Shown: positions 25,401 to 37,334 of the stretch, one piece after another
Position numbering within the stretch: the first letter of the stretch is position 1
Layout: every line of letters starts with the position of its first letter
Assembly: GCA_033030425.1 (NCBI GenBank)
Contig: JAUFSD010000006.1
Location: 682,001-746,000 of the forward strand
From: Verpa conica
Taxonomy: Eukaryota; Ascomycota; Pezizomycetes; Pezizales; Morchellaceae
Reading direction: 5' to 3'
Length of the DNA: 64,000 nucleotides
Made by a program: the position numbers and the translations under genes
Notes under the pieces: model-generated
What the model was told of the DNA's origin: nothing
The model's input: only the letters and a program-made list of their open reading frames with translations
The model's database searches: none

Positions 25401-28400
25401 TTTGATTTGCAGTGCACATCAAGCCCGTGCGGAAAAGCTATCTCTTATTGCTGGTAGAGTTACTAGAGTAGGCAGTACCTCTTCTAAGCTCTTCTCACCA
25501 AGTGGCCCTGATTATTCCCTCAGCGTTAGATCTCTACGGACTGTCTGCGCACAGGCCCACTGTAAAAAATGTTCTGGAAATCACTTTGCAGTAATAGGGA
25601 TAGCCCTCCAATCTGTCGGTTGTATTGGAAAATACTGTTTCGCAGGGTGACGCCAAACTCATCTCCAGAGTGCCAACGCACCCCGCCCCAGGCCAGATAA
25701 CGAGCCCCGGGGCCGATACCCGTTGAGTAGGCATGAGTAAAAGTATCATCATGAATGTCGAGCACCGATGGTGCCGGTGAAGGTCGGGGTCCGAGGAGCT
25801 TCCGTTCTTATTATACAACGTTTTTTCGTCCGAAAATCCATTTATATTGGGTGTAAATAGTAGAATAGTAAACTTTATTCTACCTATAACTCTATCTACC
25901 TATAATAGTACATAGAGGGAGATTGCTAATTTTTCTCCTATATTTCTTTTTTTTTTAACAATTAGTAAATATAAGAGATGTTTTTTTTTGCCAATATTAT
26001 AGCTTTCGGATCACGACTTCTTTCTTCGTGGGGTACCGAAGGGGTGACCATAGGGGGGGGGCCAAAAGGCATACATCCCTGTCAGAATCAGACTTCCGAT
26101 GGGTTTGGGATGTTTCGACTCAGGTGTCGTTGTGAGGCTGTTGAGTAGCCCCCGACCCCGACCCCGATACACGTGACCTTATGACCGTGTCTGGCTAGGT
26201 CATTGTAGGCTTGGCACATGCTTAGACCATGATCGGCCAGATCCAGCACGTTTTCGCCACGTTTTCCGCCAGAAGTCCGAACCTCCCGTTGGGCTGTTGC
26301 GCACTTTTCCCCTGAAACAAATCACTCCAAGGATCCTCGGCAAACATACTGGCATAATTATTAGTGCGCTTCTTACGACAAAGCACGTGGGAAACGTGTG
26401 GTTTAGACGCAGGCACATCAGGGCGTGTGCGCTTTGCTAATGGGTGTGGTAGGATGACTTTACGGATTTTCCTCTGCCTATCTACTTACGTTACCATAGT
26501 AACAAGGGGTGCTGGGCACTTACAAGTTACAGTCTGGGTGTACTAGAATGTAAGCTCACGATTTCGTAGTGCGTACGTAAGTAAGGCCTAAGACCTGGCG
26601 GAACGGCAAGCCAAAGTATGGGTATGCATACCTGTTGACGTTTCTACTCCGAGATAACGGCAAACGCCTTCAAAAGCAAGGTTTTTTTTTGTGAGCTTCT
26701 TGGAGTTAACGGGTTAGTGGCGTACTGAACCCCGCGGGCTCACGTTTTATTGTGAAGGGCATTGCGGGCGGCTGCGGGACCTCAATGAGCTTCTGGAAAA
26801 ACGACTGTGCTCGTGCCTTCTTCGCTTGATGTTCTACAAGGTCAAGGATCAGGGTAATGTAGTGGTCATATTAGGCGGCAAGATTATACAGGCCACGCTG
26901 AAGAAGACTTGGTGCGGGGAAATATGAGCGTTTGCGACAGCCACGAGCTATTTCGCTGCGCCCTGGTCGCGATTCACGAATGAAAAACCCTTGTCTCTCC
27001 AAGTCTCTAATGTGTACACGGAAGCACCTGTAAAACAATCGTGTTCCCCCCGAAGCCCTAGCTATCGGTGGAGTCTATTCGTGCTACTTGCTTGCTTATG
27101 GCTTGTGTTTCTAGAAGCAGGACGGAAGTATCATTTTCATGGCGTCAAGGGGGAGGTACTGCGGGAAAAGGAATATGCGCTTCTATCTCACTTAGTAGTC
27201 TAGGGTTCATACTCCCACCCGCTTGGATATTGCCTTTGTGGAGTGCTGCGACCTCCAATTAGAGTACGTAGGACACAGGCACCTCATTGAGCTGTTAGAA
27301 AACACATCGGCCAACACGGCACAAATATATCTCTCTATACTGAAGCTAGAACCCAAGGAACACACCGGTCACCCCACAAAGAAGCTCTATACGAGAAGTC
27401 CCCCCTCAGAAAAAGAAAGAAAGAAAAGGTGCACGGAAAAGAGGGGTACACAAAGCGTCCTCCTTACTAGGTACTGCAGTGATCTCCACAACGAGCTTTC
27501 CAGAATAATTCCTTTCAGGTAATAATAGTTACTCTAGTTATTGCATATCAAGGAATCAGTTGCTCGGATTTTTTTTCTCTTTCCCTTTACTCCGGTCCCC
27601 TATATCTGGTTTGCCACCAGTTTAAGATCACTTGTTTAATTCAACACCGGCCCTTCACAAGTTAGGTCTGGCGACGGGGGCCGCAGACTTCTGTTCCGAA
27701 TTGACCTATCAACACTACCAATAGGAGATCAAGTTGCCTCGGCATTCCAGAAGACTGCCCTAAGTCTATCTTCCATGACAGTGCACGAATCGGCTGTCTC
27801 ATGCGGACATTCACCCGCTATCCCGCTTGTACTTATCGAATTCGTTCTCCAGCAGGAGCACCCCAACTTTTTTCTTATGTGCCTACACACTTCTGTCCAA
27901 TGAAGTGCAATACTGTAATGATAGCCATTACTATTGCTACTGGAACACCTAGATCCATCTGATATGCGGAGTGATGTACAGCAATCTCTCTCATGAAAGC
28001 TCCGGATGCGATCATCGGCTTCTACTCCCCACCATTAAGCTCGCTACCGATTGGTTGTCAACCAGACTTGCCTCATATGGAACAGTCCATCCAGGAACCA
28101 TACCAGACGGCTCGCACGCCTTGCTAAGTGTTGACTTGTGTAACGGTGCCCTTTCTCGCGCACTTTGTGAGTTGCAAATGTTGGTTCCCCCAACAGTCCA
28201 TCACGGCTCCTCGACGAATGTCCTCACTTGACGAACAGGGGGGTAAGAAACCGTGGGATTAGGGCTAAAAGGTTCTTTTTAAAACTAACCCCTGCCAATC
28301 GAATTGCGGTACCGGCCAAGTGAGCTACATCATGGGCGACGGCGTCTATACTATTCCTCTCCCAGGGGGCACCAGCCAGGCGAAGTGCTGTCTATTGATT

Positions 28401-31400
28401 GCTACCGGGTCCCTTCCGTGGTAGCACCTTAAGCACCGGTCCGTGCCTAGATTATGCCACTGGTGAGGTGATGTCTCTGTATCACGTGAGAAATCCAGAT
28501 TAATAATGTTATGGTTTCCTTGTCCAGCACGGAATCAGCCTCCGGGTCCCTTAATACCTGGGGGATCATATCCGACGAGCTGGTAAATTTAATATCGGCC
28601 ACACTGATATCAGATCGCTCCTTGAGAAACGGTAATCACCTCTTCTCCGCTTCGTTCTCCGCATTCTTGTGTTGTACAGAATTTGTCCCTGCATGGTTCT
28701 ATGCAGGGCGAGCTTGTTGGGAAGCGGGGTTTTTGAGAAATACGAAACAGCGGTTAATGCGTACGAAGGCCCTTTCGAAGATGAAAGCCGTTTGCAACGA
28801 TGAGAGTGAGTTTATTCGAGACACTCATGACATGGAATACAACTTTGGGCAATTATAGTCGTTGTTTTTCCGAGATGTTCAGGGACACTACCCTGAGAGC
28901 TTCGCGACATTTCCTAATCTTAAGTATTTAAAATAGGACTGTCAAGATTTTTCTAGCTAACGATTTTAGGTATCTTGAACTCTTCAGTCCGGGGTTTGTA
29001 GGCCCATACTTGTCTTAAGATTAGTATGTAGTTCCATTTCTAGAAGGGTAGAGTTGAATCACATCAGCTTCTAGGGTAGTCGCCAAGACGCCTAATTTGC
29101 ATATATCTTCCCGTCATGATCTCTCAATCGTTTGCCCCTTGTCACCAAGCTATGGTCGTTTACTCAACTGTAGGCTATATAGATTGCCGTGTTTGTCTAA
29201 AATTCACGAGTGTGATACAGAGTAAGATGAATTCGAAACTGTTTCAAGCCTAGATATAGCTCGGTATCACTCGGGGACTCGGTGTTAATTACTAGTACCC
29301 CACAATTACGCGACCACTAGAAGACATATCATGTATAACAAAGAAAAAAAAATCTTTCTCCGAGTTACCCCGGCAATACTGTAGTACAATAGATCAAAGC
29401 GAAAATTATTACTCAAAAGTCCTTTGCCAACATTCCAGAAAAAAAGGCTTACCATATTTCAATGACATGGGTTGCATGTACGTGCTTACAATCAAAAGGA
29501 TGTGCCTTAGCCTCGTCAAGTACTCACCTAATACGGTAAGGTAGATTCCCAATGTCAAGTGAGTTGTTGGTAAGCCAAGGGGATACCTAGTCGTTTTAGT
29601 AGAGACCAATCAGCTATGGACTTTAGGTAATATTTTTTTGTGATAGCTCAGGCTAGCTAATTTGCAGCTGAAGAAACCCTAATCAGAATTTGGGAACAAC
29701 TGCGGGCAGGATGATCCCTCTAGAACTTGCCGAAATGAGGCGGTTCTAGGTAAAAGCTTGGTATTTGTCCTTGCAGGATGTGAGCCGACACGCTAGCCTG
29801 AGCATAGCCTGAAGTGGATGCCCTCGTATCTATTAAGATTGGGGTTTCATTCTTAGTGCATACTTATTGATCTAGGCCAATCAAGAGTTCAAGATCGATT
29901 AGATTGAACCCTTCTGCCCCAGGGTTATCAGATCTCAGTTTCACTAAACTGACAAACTATCTAGTTAGTGAAATATATTCCTCTTGAATTAATAAAAAAT
30001 TATACGGACTTCTTTACGTAATATCTTTATCATGAGAAGGAACCTTCCATAAGGCGTCAGGGTCTCCGAGACCCTGGTTACTGGGATATTGCGACTGGTA
30101 TGTCAACGCACGGATTTATAAGTTCGGGAAGTCGGCCAAAGCGGTGCAGGTTGCCCAGCGTCAACAATTGTTTCTCCCAAACTTTGAGTGCCTTCAGAAC
30201 CGGGGAATCATCTAGAAGACTGCAGGTCCTGCAGGTGAAGAGAAATATGTGCTTTTTAACGGGTAATATACCAGGGATCAGTGCGCACCGGGAAGTTCTA
30301 AAGGTGTAGGGTATAGTTTTTAGCAGCGCAGTAAAGGTTCCATAATATAAGCACATGTGATGGTTTTTTGAACCGTGGGATGTGTTAGCACATGGGTATA
30401 CGTATGTGTATATTAGTTGTATATATGGGAATCAATATGAATCAACTTTCAAGTCGACTAGCTGTGAAATCGACTTGGTGCGCCGGAATCTATCTAGTTT
30501 CGTGATGAGATGTTTCACGACATGGTATGGTGCTGACTTTCAGTACCATAGCTAGTATCTAGGTACTGGAGGTCAGAATTAATACAGGCTAGTAAGACTT
30601 CTACTCACCATTTTTAGGAATGTGATTCAGGCCAATTACACCATAGCCCCAATCAATTTAAATAAACCGTATATAACTCGAAATCCCCTGCATATAATAC
30701 CATATGCCTTTTATGCTAAAAAGATTGGACCATTCTGTTTTAGATCCCGTAAGTCATGACTGTCGAGTTTGTACTTTTGGGATGTATAAAGCAACAGGAA
30801 AAACACCCCGGATTGGGTATATTTAGCGGCTGAAAAAAAGATCAGCATAAAACAAAAATTAACGGCACATCTTGCGCAGCGCCCAGAGAAAAGAATAAAA
30901 CAAACCACCATGAAGCAGACGTCATACTGTACGCATGTGTTTGGTAATTGAAACCACCCTGCATCAACATTGCTGGTGACGGACGTGGCTCAACCATGTG
31001 GGAAAGACGTTGAAATAAGAAGTGGCGAGTCCGAATCGAAATTTCTCGTAATTTTCTTTCTCCTTGTTGATGCCATGATCATGATGTTACACTTAAAATC
31101 GTAAACTTGGTTTCCGCCACTTACTTCAGCAGCGTCTGGGGTAGATCGGCTGTTGAAGTATACGTGCATAAAATTTTCTGGAAAACTTTTTCATTTGCTC
31201 GTCATAGACGATCTCAATGTTCGATCTGGTGGGCACCCGTTTTTTATTGCAGATCTTTTGAGTTATCTCTTTTTCATAGTCAGGAATAATTCCCCTAGTT
31301 ATAGGGTTTGTAGCTTTAATCGTACAGTGATCTCTGAAACCAGGGAGTAATTTTTTTTTCATCTGCCGGGACCACTTATCTTTTGGTTATTCGTAGCTGG

Positions 31401-31970
31401 CAAGCACTCTATGGTGTTTCGACCCTGCAAGAGGTCATTTCCTCCATCTCTAGGCTGATCTTGAAATATTAAGCACCTGATAGTTAGATCTAGCTGTATC
31501 AGCCAAATCCCTTTTTTATTGACGATCAGGCAAGTATCGTAAGATACGGATCGCCCATAGGCTATCATCGTTTCATAATTTCCCAGGGACCAGAGTCGCG
31601 GGTCAGATTTTTACCGAGTGACCATACGCGTAATGGTATTCTTATATAGTAAAGATCGAATGGGCCATTGTTGCGCTGCTGGACAGCTCTGTTTCCATAT
31701 GCGACTGAAATATATGACCGGACCCTCCCGCAGACATGTGGTCTGATATCAATCATTTTTAGTGTAGGGGGGGGGTCGTCTGTTTAGGCCTAGAAGAACA
31801 CCAGAACTTAGTTTATAGTGAGCCAATAAGAGGGTGATATTATGGTACCGCGCTTAAATGGTAATTTTAATTCCAGAGTGTAGAATGGGTTCTAAGGCAT
31901 GGGCTAGAGTGTAGTTATGTATCTGGTTATGGGAGGGAAGGCGTGTACGTTGGGATTGGCATATAGAAAA
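22451..31970. other. Large gene desert, mid-GC, no recognised gene
   Basis: About 9.5 kb in which no open frame exceeds roughly 115 codons and no family was recognised on either strand. Small items: a TACATG tandem palindrome at about 22586-22601, a plus-strand pyrimidine tract at 23026-23064, a CCCCGA triplet repeat near 26153-26168, a 9-bp hairpin CAGGGTCTC/GAGACCCTG at 30058-30076, and G runs near 26054 and 31767. Base composition is not strongly AT-rich, so it does not look like heavily RIP-mutated transposon sequence throughout. Confidence 0.4.
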
Positions 31971-32217
31971 TGTAGGCCGCCCCTGTATAATATTTCTCGT
32001 GCTTTTTCTATAGGGCTATTCGAGTATCCCATTCTCTAGATCATTGGATAAAGTGCTATCTTGTCGTTAGGTTGATCAATTGAAGAGAATCTAGGGAATT
32101 AGAAGGCCCCTTCAATATTTTAAGCATGAATCTAAGATGAGTTGGGTAAGGATTGGGCTTGCCTCATAGAATATTCTATAAAACCGAGTGATATTCTGTG
32201 TAACAGAGTTGCAAATT
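31971..32217. mobile_element. Possible third, degenerate copy of the TA-flanked miniature element
   Basis: The right end (about 32165-32217) has the same order as copy A: an AGAATATTCT palindrome, a short spacer, then ATATTCTGTGTAACAGAG followed by TTGC. The left end (TGTAGGCCGCCCCTGT at 31971) matches the family arm TACAGGCGGCTCTGT with mainly transition differences. Arms are poorly preserved, so the assignment is tentative. Confidence 0.35.
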
Positions 32218-33278
32218 TTTTAGTTAAGATTAATTTTGAAAAGTTGGGATAAGGTATCTGGAGGATGTGGTATTTTATATCATACTTAGCAATAATCTAG
32301 GAGATGTGATAGTGGCTGGCCGTGACTTGGTGTTGCTTTCATGGTACATGTATATGCGACGAGTGCCCTAAATAAGTCCTAATAACTTCTAGCGGAAAGC
32401 TCCACACTGGGTATGAATTTTTTTTTGGTTTAGGAATGCAGGCCATATTAGTAGTATCACAAGGCCGCATGGTTCATCGGGCCTGGAGATCAGGTATTAC
32501 GTCAACGGTTATGTAGACGTGACAGCGATCGATCAGAGCTCGATGCGACTTAAGAAATAAGAAGCCAGCGAAGCCAGCGGTCTAGGGTTAGTCATACATC
32601 TCTAAGAGATAGTATCATATTTGAGATTATATGAGTGATATTTCATGATTTAGGGCATTATTTCTACTTTTCGTTCGGTCTCTTTAGTAAGCCTTTAAGC
32701 TTCTTGGCTGGTCTTTGTATAATCTATTTTTGAATGGTGGAGAGTATAGTCGTACTCTCTGCTGGACGCCAAGATTCAGAATAATTATGTCGGGACAGTA
32801 AATAATTCGTGATAGCAGATAATTCCTAGGCTAGGCCACCATAAACCACAAGATCTAGGGTTATAAATCTATACAGAGTACTACTACTGCCAAATATGGG
32901 CTACCAAGCTAAGAAAATCTGGGACAGCAAATATTATTTGTATAGTGACAAGGGTCTAAAGTCTCGTAGTTTCCATACAATACGAGATAGCAAAAAATAT
33001 GGGATAGAAAATTCATTTTGATAGTGAGAACCTGTGGCAATAGGATTTGTATGAGACTGCAAGAGATCCGGCGCATTGAGTTCCGGCATAGCGAGATGCG
33101 ACTGTAATTACCATGGGAGCCTTTCGGGACGGAACGATCTAGCCGCTACAACTTGCTAGTGTTTTTTATTTTTGCATTATACTCATATATAGCTGTGCTT
33201 TGCTATAGGCAACCTTAGTTTAAAGAATACCTTGCTATAGAAAATGAAATTGGCCGGAAACCCACGTTCCTTATAGTG
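32218..33278. other. Non-coding region
   Basis: No supported gene. It contains loosely repeated phrases such as GACAAGGGTCT (near 32947), which recurs near 33388, and several similar 'gggatagcaaa' words around 32780-33010. These suggest decayed short tandem or dispersed repeats. Confidence 0.3.
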
Positions 33279-33818
33279 ATGTACAACCGTAGAATCCATC
33301 ACTTAGGCAATAAACAGGGGGGCATGTCCTGTATAACGACCTATGGTGGTTATGCCAATTTAATTACTCCTTGCTGGAGTGGTGAGGACAAGGGTCTGAA
33401 CCACCCTGGAAATATGAAATTATGGTACCAGGGCATTGAGCTATGGTATTGGGCCCGAAGCAGTTTCACAGTTTTTTGCCGGCAGACAAACGGCATAACT
33501 AGACCAGAAGACTGTATTGGAACCCTTTCAGTTATAGTGTCGGGTTCTGTGAGATTTTTGACTCATGAAGGGCTAAAACCATGGTACAGTGAAAGGCATA
33601 GGGGTTCCCCATGGTGGGATTCTAGTAAAGGGTATCCTCGCTACCATGAGCCAGTGGGCTGGGTTAGAGCACAGGACGGGCTAAGGCACTGCGTTTCAGA
33701 CACCTTGAGTCTCGGGTTTGACGCGGGGGGTCTGAAACGTCTTTTTATGTGGGTAGAAAACTGTAGGTCTAGCCTTGATAGCCGGAGGTTTGTTTTTCCG
33801 AGGCTTTATCTGAGTTAG
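33279..33818 (+). CDS. Unsupported open frame, 179 codons, Trp-rich
   Basis: The longest uninterrupted frame in the 15-kb desert (ATG 33279, stop 33816-33818). Not recognised as any family. The predicted product is unusually rich in Trp, Gly and Arg, with clusters such as KLWYQGIELWYWARSS and GSPWWDSS. There is no signal peptide, membrane segment or known motif. The DNA contains partly repeated words (ATGGTACCAGG, CCATGGTACAGTG, CCATGGTGGGA) that could by themselves produce the Trp-rich pattern. It could be a chance frame in repeat-derived DNA; there is no intron or codon-use signal that supports translation. Confidence 0.18.
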   Translation: MYNRRIHHLGNKQGGMSCITTYGGYANLITPCWSGEDKGLNHPGNMKLWYQGIELWYWARSSFTVFCRQTNGITRPEDCIGTLSVIVSGSVRFLTHEGLKPWYSERHRGSPWWDSSKGYPRYHEPVGWVRAQDGLRHCVSDTLSLGFDAGGLKRLFMWVENCRSSLDSRRFVFPRLYLS

Positions 33819-35267
33819 TAGAATGATTGCGTATGCAGTTGTGCATTAGTAGTAGTAGATGAGTTTCGGCGTTCCAGGTGGCGAAACTGGACTAAATAAT
33901 TGATTCCAACTAGCTTGACTAGACAGCTAGTAAAGGCTGTGGAACAGGCTTTCGGTCATCAATTTAGCCGGAAGCCGGTTGACTAGTCTAGACTAATTTG
34001 GCATTGCTTTAGTCCATATAGTAGCTGGACCAATCAAGGGAATTGGCGAGGACATGTCGTACTCGTTCGTTCGAAGGTTTGGATATGTGCATGTAATTGC
34101 TGCGGGCGGTTGTGTGACGGCAGCGGGACCGAAGCCCCTCGATGGGAACAAAGGACGGTATTGTAGCGGTATAGGGAGCACAAGTCACCTAAATGATCTG
34201 CACTGTCAACATCGGTGGCTAAATATTGAGATGGGGTATGTCCCCATGTGATGACTTGGTTCAGATTAGAAGGGGTGTTTACCTAGATGTAATCTATAGA
34301 TTAGGTTGACGTCGCAATTGATGGAATCTTGTGCTCGCGTTTTCCTTGTAAGGCTTTCTTAGAGGGCTGTACATTAGAAGCTCGGGAGCTGTTGCTGGTC
34401 AGTGCTTTCTAGACTGCATGTCAATCGGGTACTGGGACTGTGTACCGTGTACGTACATACAGGGACTTGGAAGCCTGGGCAATTGGTGGCCATAAGCCGT
34501 GCATACATACATACTATCCACATACCATCGAGCGGATTCTTATCTGCTCTGCTGTATTCTATCCGGTGTAGTTACTTGTATTCTCCGGGGTAATTTGAGC
34601 CAGATCCAAAGGCCCAAGCCGCTGTGTGTAGTTTGGTGTATTTGCCTCGACTCGGTGCTCTTCAAAGCTTTGCAGGCCCAAGCTGCGTCACCGTCGCCTC
34701 CTTTCCATGCCGAGACATCACCCTAACGTCCTACCTACTCCGCATCACCTCACCACTACCAACCACCCCATCACCACAGCCCACCTCCAAGTCACCTCCC
34801 CCCCCCTCCAAACCTGCGGAGCGCCCTCAACCATTCACACAACCAAGAACAGAACCTTGTGTACTTCCGTCGAATCAAATCTCGCGCCTATTTTATCCTG
34901 CATCTTCATTGCCCCTGTTGCCATCGCCAGCCAAAGCGCAGCAAAGGGTGACGACGACTAGTACAACAACACCTGCGAAGACCGATCATCGCTTCCTCCC
35001 TCCTTACTACAAGCAAGATCATTCCATCACTATCCGTCGCGCTTTGTCTTCCCACGGTCGAGTGAACCGATCGTGACTTACTCTCTAACAGTTTTGAACT
35101 TTCCGGATCGCCTTGAAAGGGGATCGTGGCGTTCTGCTTGCGAGGTTGAACTTCCGTAGAGGAAGAAAGAGATAGAGAGAGGGGCAGTTGGAACGAGCGG
35201 TCGGCTCTTGCAGCTTTTTTTTTTTTTTGCTTTCTAGAGGTGCCCTACGGTACCTGCAGCCGCAACC
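33819..35267 (+). promoter_or_regulatory. Promoter and 5' leader region of epsin
   Basis: Upstream of the epsin start. From about 34700 to 34880 the plus strand is strongly C/T-rich with CACC and TCACC words, the usual pyrimidine-rich setting of fungal promoters and leaders. A T14 run sits at 35215-35228, about 40 nt before the start codon. A 150-codon Pro/Ser/Thr-rich frame at 34624-35076 follows from this composition and is not called as a gene. Confidence 0.45.
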
Positions 35268-37334
35268 ATGTCGAAGGTTATGAGATCAGTGAAGAACGTC
35301 ACCAAGGGTTATTCATCAACCCAGGTGAAAGTTCGAAATGGTAAATCGAACTCTACTTCTTGGTATTTTATATGCATACATAATTAACACACGATAACCA
35401 GCTACAAGTAATGATCCATGGGGTCCTACGGGAGCCGAGATGACCGAGATTGCTCGTATGACCTTCGATACGTTAGTCACCTCTCCTAGAATTGGCACAG
35501 GCTTCGTTAGAGTACTCTACTTCTGTTACGGAGCTGATCTATAGATTGTCGCATAGAAATTCCGAATTTTTCGAGATTATGGACATGCTCGATAAACGGT
35601 TAAACGACAAGGGCAAGAATTGGAGGCACGTTTTGAAGGCATTGAAAGTGCTTGATTACTGCTTGCATGAAGGGTCAGAAAATGTTGTAGTATGGGCTAA
35701 GGATAATATCTACATCATCAAAACATTGCGAGAATTCCAGTATCTTGATGAGGATAACAGAGATCAAGGAGTTAATGGTACACGGTCCCGACACAATCGC
35801 CATTTCAAGGGTTTTTATTAATTTCTAAAATTTTCTAGTTCGAGTATCGGCTAAAGAGATTACGGCTCTGATTCTTGACGAGGAGCGTCTGCGCAGCGAG
35901 CGGAAGGATCGCAAGTCTTGGAAATCAAGGGTTACGGGAATAGAGGATTACGCTTCCTCAAATGGCTCCGCTAGTCGCCCTGAGTCTGAGAGGAGACGTC
36001 CACAGCGGACATCCGGATCTGGCCAACGCAGTAGGCCAGATGAACAAGAGGAAATAGAATACCGGCTTGCTATCGAAGCAAGCAAGAACCAGGCGGAGGA
36101 AGACAAGCGTAAGAATGCAAATAAATTAACCGATGTGGACGATGACTTGGCAAAAGCAATCAAGTTGAGCAAGGAAGAAGAAGAGCTTCGCCAGAGGGAA
36201 TTGGAACAAAGCAATGCAGATCGTCTGTTTGATGATGCATCTCCTACTCCCACTGTTCAGCAACAGCCGCAAATCTTTCAGCAGCCTACATACCAGCCAC
36301 AGAATCAATATGAGCAGCTTGGACAAGTTGACTTTTTCGGAAATCCAGTACCGCAACAGAGTACTGGTTACTTGGCGAATGTTTACTCTCAGCCTACAGG
36401 TTTCCCACAACAGCAATTCCCGCAACCCACTGGATTTGACCAGAACGCCCAAATGCAATTCATGAACCCCATGGTCGCTCAGCCAACTGGTTATACTGCC
36501 AACCCATACATCGCCCCTGTGTCACTTAGTCCACAGCAAACCCAACAACAACAGAGCTTCTTACAGCCTGGTGATAACAACCCATATGCCGGCAACAATC
36601 AAGCAGCCCAGCCATTGAAACCTTTGCCCACTGGATCGAACAATCCTTTTGCGCCAAAGATTCAGAACAGCTTTTCGAACCATTCACAATCAACAGGTAT
36701 GCCTTCATTGAGCTTACTTCAGCAGCAGCAGGAACAGCAACGTCAACAGCAAGAGCAACAGCGACAACAGCAAGAGCAACAACGACAACAGCAATTTTTA
36801 CTGCAGCAGCAGGAGCAGCAGAGGCAACAGCAGCAGAGGCAACAGCAGCAGTCATTCCAAAGCCAACAATACCAGCAATCATTTGCTCCATCTTCACCAA
36901 CTCCAGCCGAAAAGCCTATTAACCCACAACATGCGCACCTCGAGAATCTTCTCGCAGCTGGTAATTCTAGCGGGCTGGATACTTTTGGTAACGTTGGCGA
37001 CCTCCGCATTCCGGCTCAACACACTGCTCCTAGCATGTTTGTAAATTCTGCCGGGACAAGCCGTACCGGTAGACCTATGGCCTCACAGAGTACGGGGAAC
37101 AACCCGTTCTTCAACCAGCAGTTTACGGGTGTTCCTCAGTCGACTGGTTTCGGGAGCTCGTTGAGTCCCCAAGCGAACAGACTGATGCCAGCTCATACTG
37201 GACCAGCAGGGCTAAATGGATTTGGGGGGTATGGCCAGCAGCAGCAATCGATGGGAGCAAACCCATACGCTGGGGGCTTTGGCCAACAGCAGCAACCACA
37301 GCAGCAACAGAATGGGAACTTGATTGATCTGTAG
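35268..37334 (+). CDS. ENT1: Epsin, ENTH-domain endocytic adaptor (Ent1/Ent2 type)
   Basis: Clathrin adaptor that binds phosphoinositides and ubiquitinated cargo at the plasma membrane. Exons 35268..35340, 35402..35471, 35557..35777, 35839..37334; 619 residues; introns 61, 85 and 61 bp. The ENTH domain (about residues 10-145) carries VKVRNATSNDPWGPTG, EIMDMLDKRLNDKGKNWRHV and ALILDEERLR. Two ubiquitin-interacting motifs follow: EEIEYRLAIEAS (192-203) and DDDLAKAIKLSKEEEE (about 222-237). Next come a long Gln/Pro/Asn region with a Gln/Arg tract (36717-36860), NPF motifs (NNPFAPK, NNPFFNQ) for EH-domain partners, and a C-terminal clathrin box NLIDL. The layout matches yeast Ent1/Ent2. ENT1 is used because most filamentous fungi have one such gene; exact orthology was not tested. 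The second intron contains an in-frame stretch, but splicing restores the conserved MTFDT|NSEFF junction. Confidence 0.96.

Noticed and set aside
28511..28858. 115-codon frame in the desert
   Set aside because: No family signal, no neighbouring exons with matching phase, and length is within chance expectation.
34624..35076. 150-codon Pro/Ser/Thr-rich frame before epsin
   Set aside because: Falls in the pyrimidine-rich promoter/leader; composition alone explains it.
35472..35556. Epsin intron 2 read as coding sequence
   Set aside because: It is open in one frame, but including it breaks the conserved ENTH segment MTF..NSEFFEIMDMLDKRL; GTTAGT...ATAG splicing restores it exactly.
36526..36900. 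124-codon antisense Ala/Val-rich frame
   Set aside because: Reverse reading of the epsin Gln tract codons.
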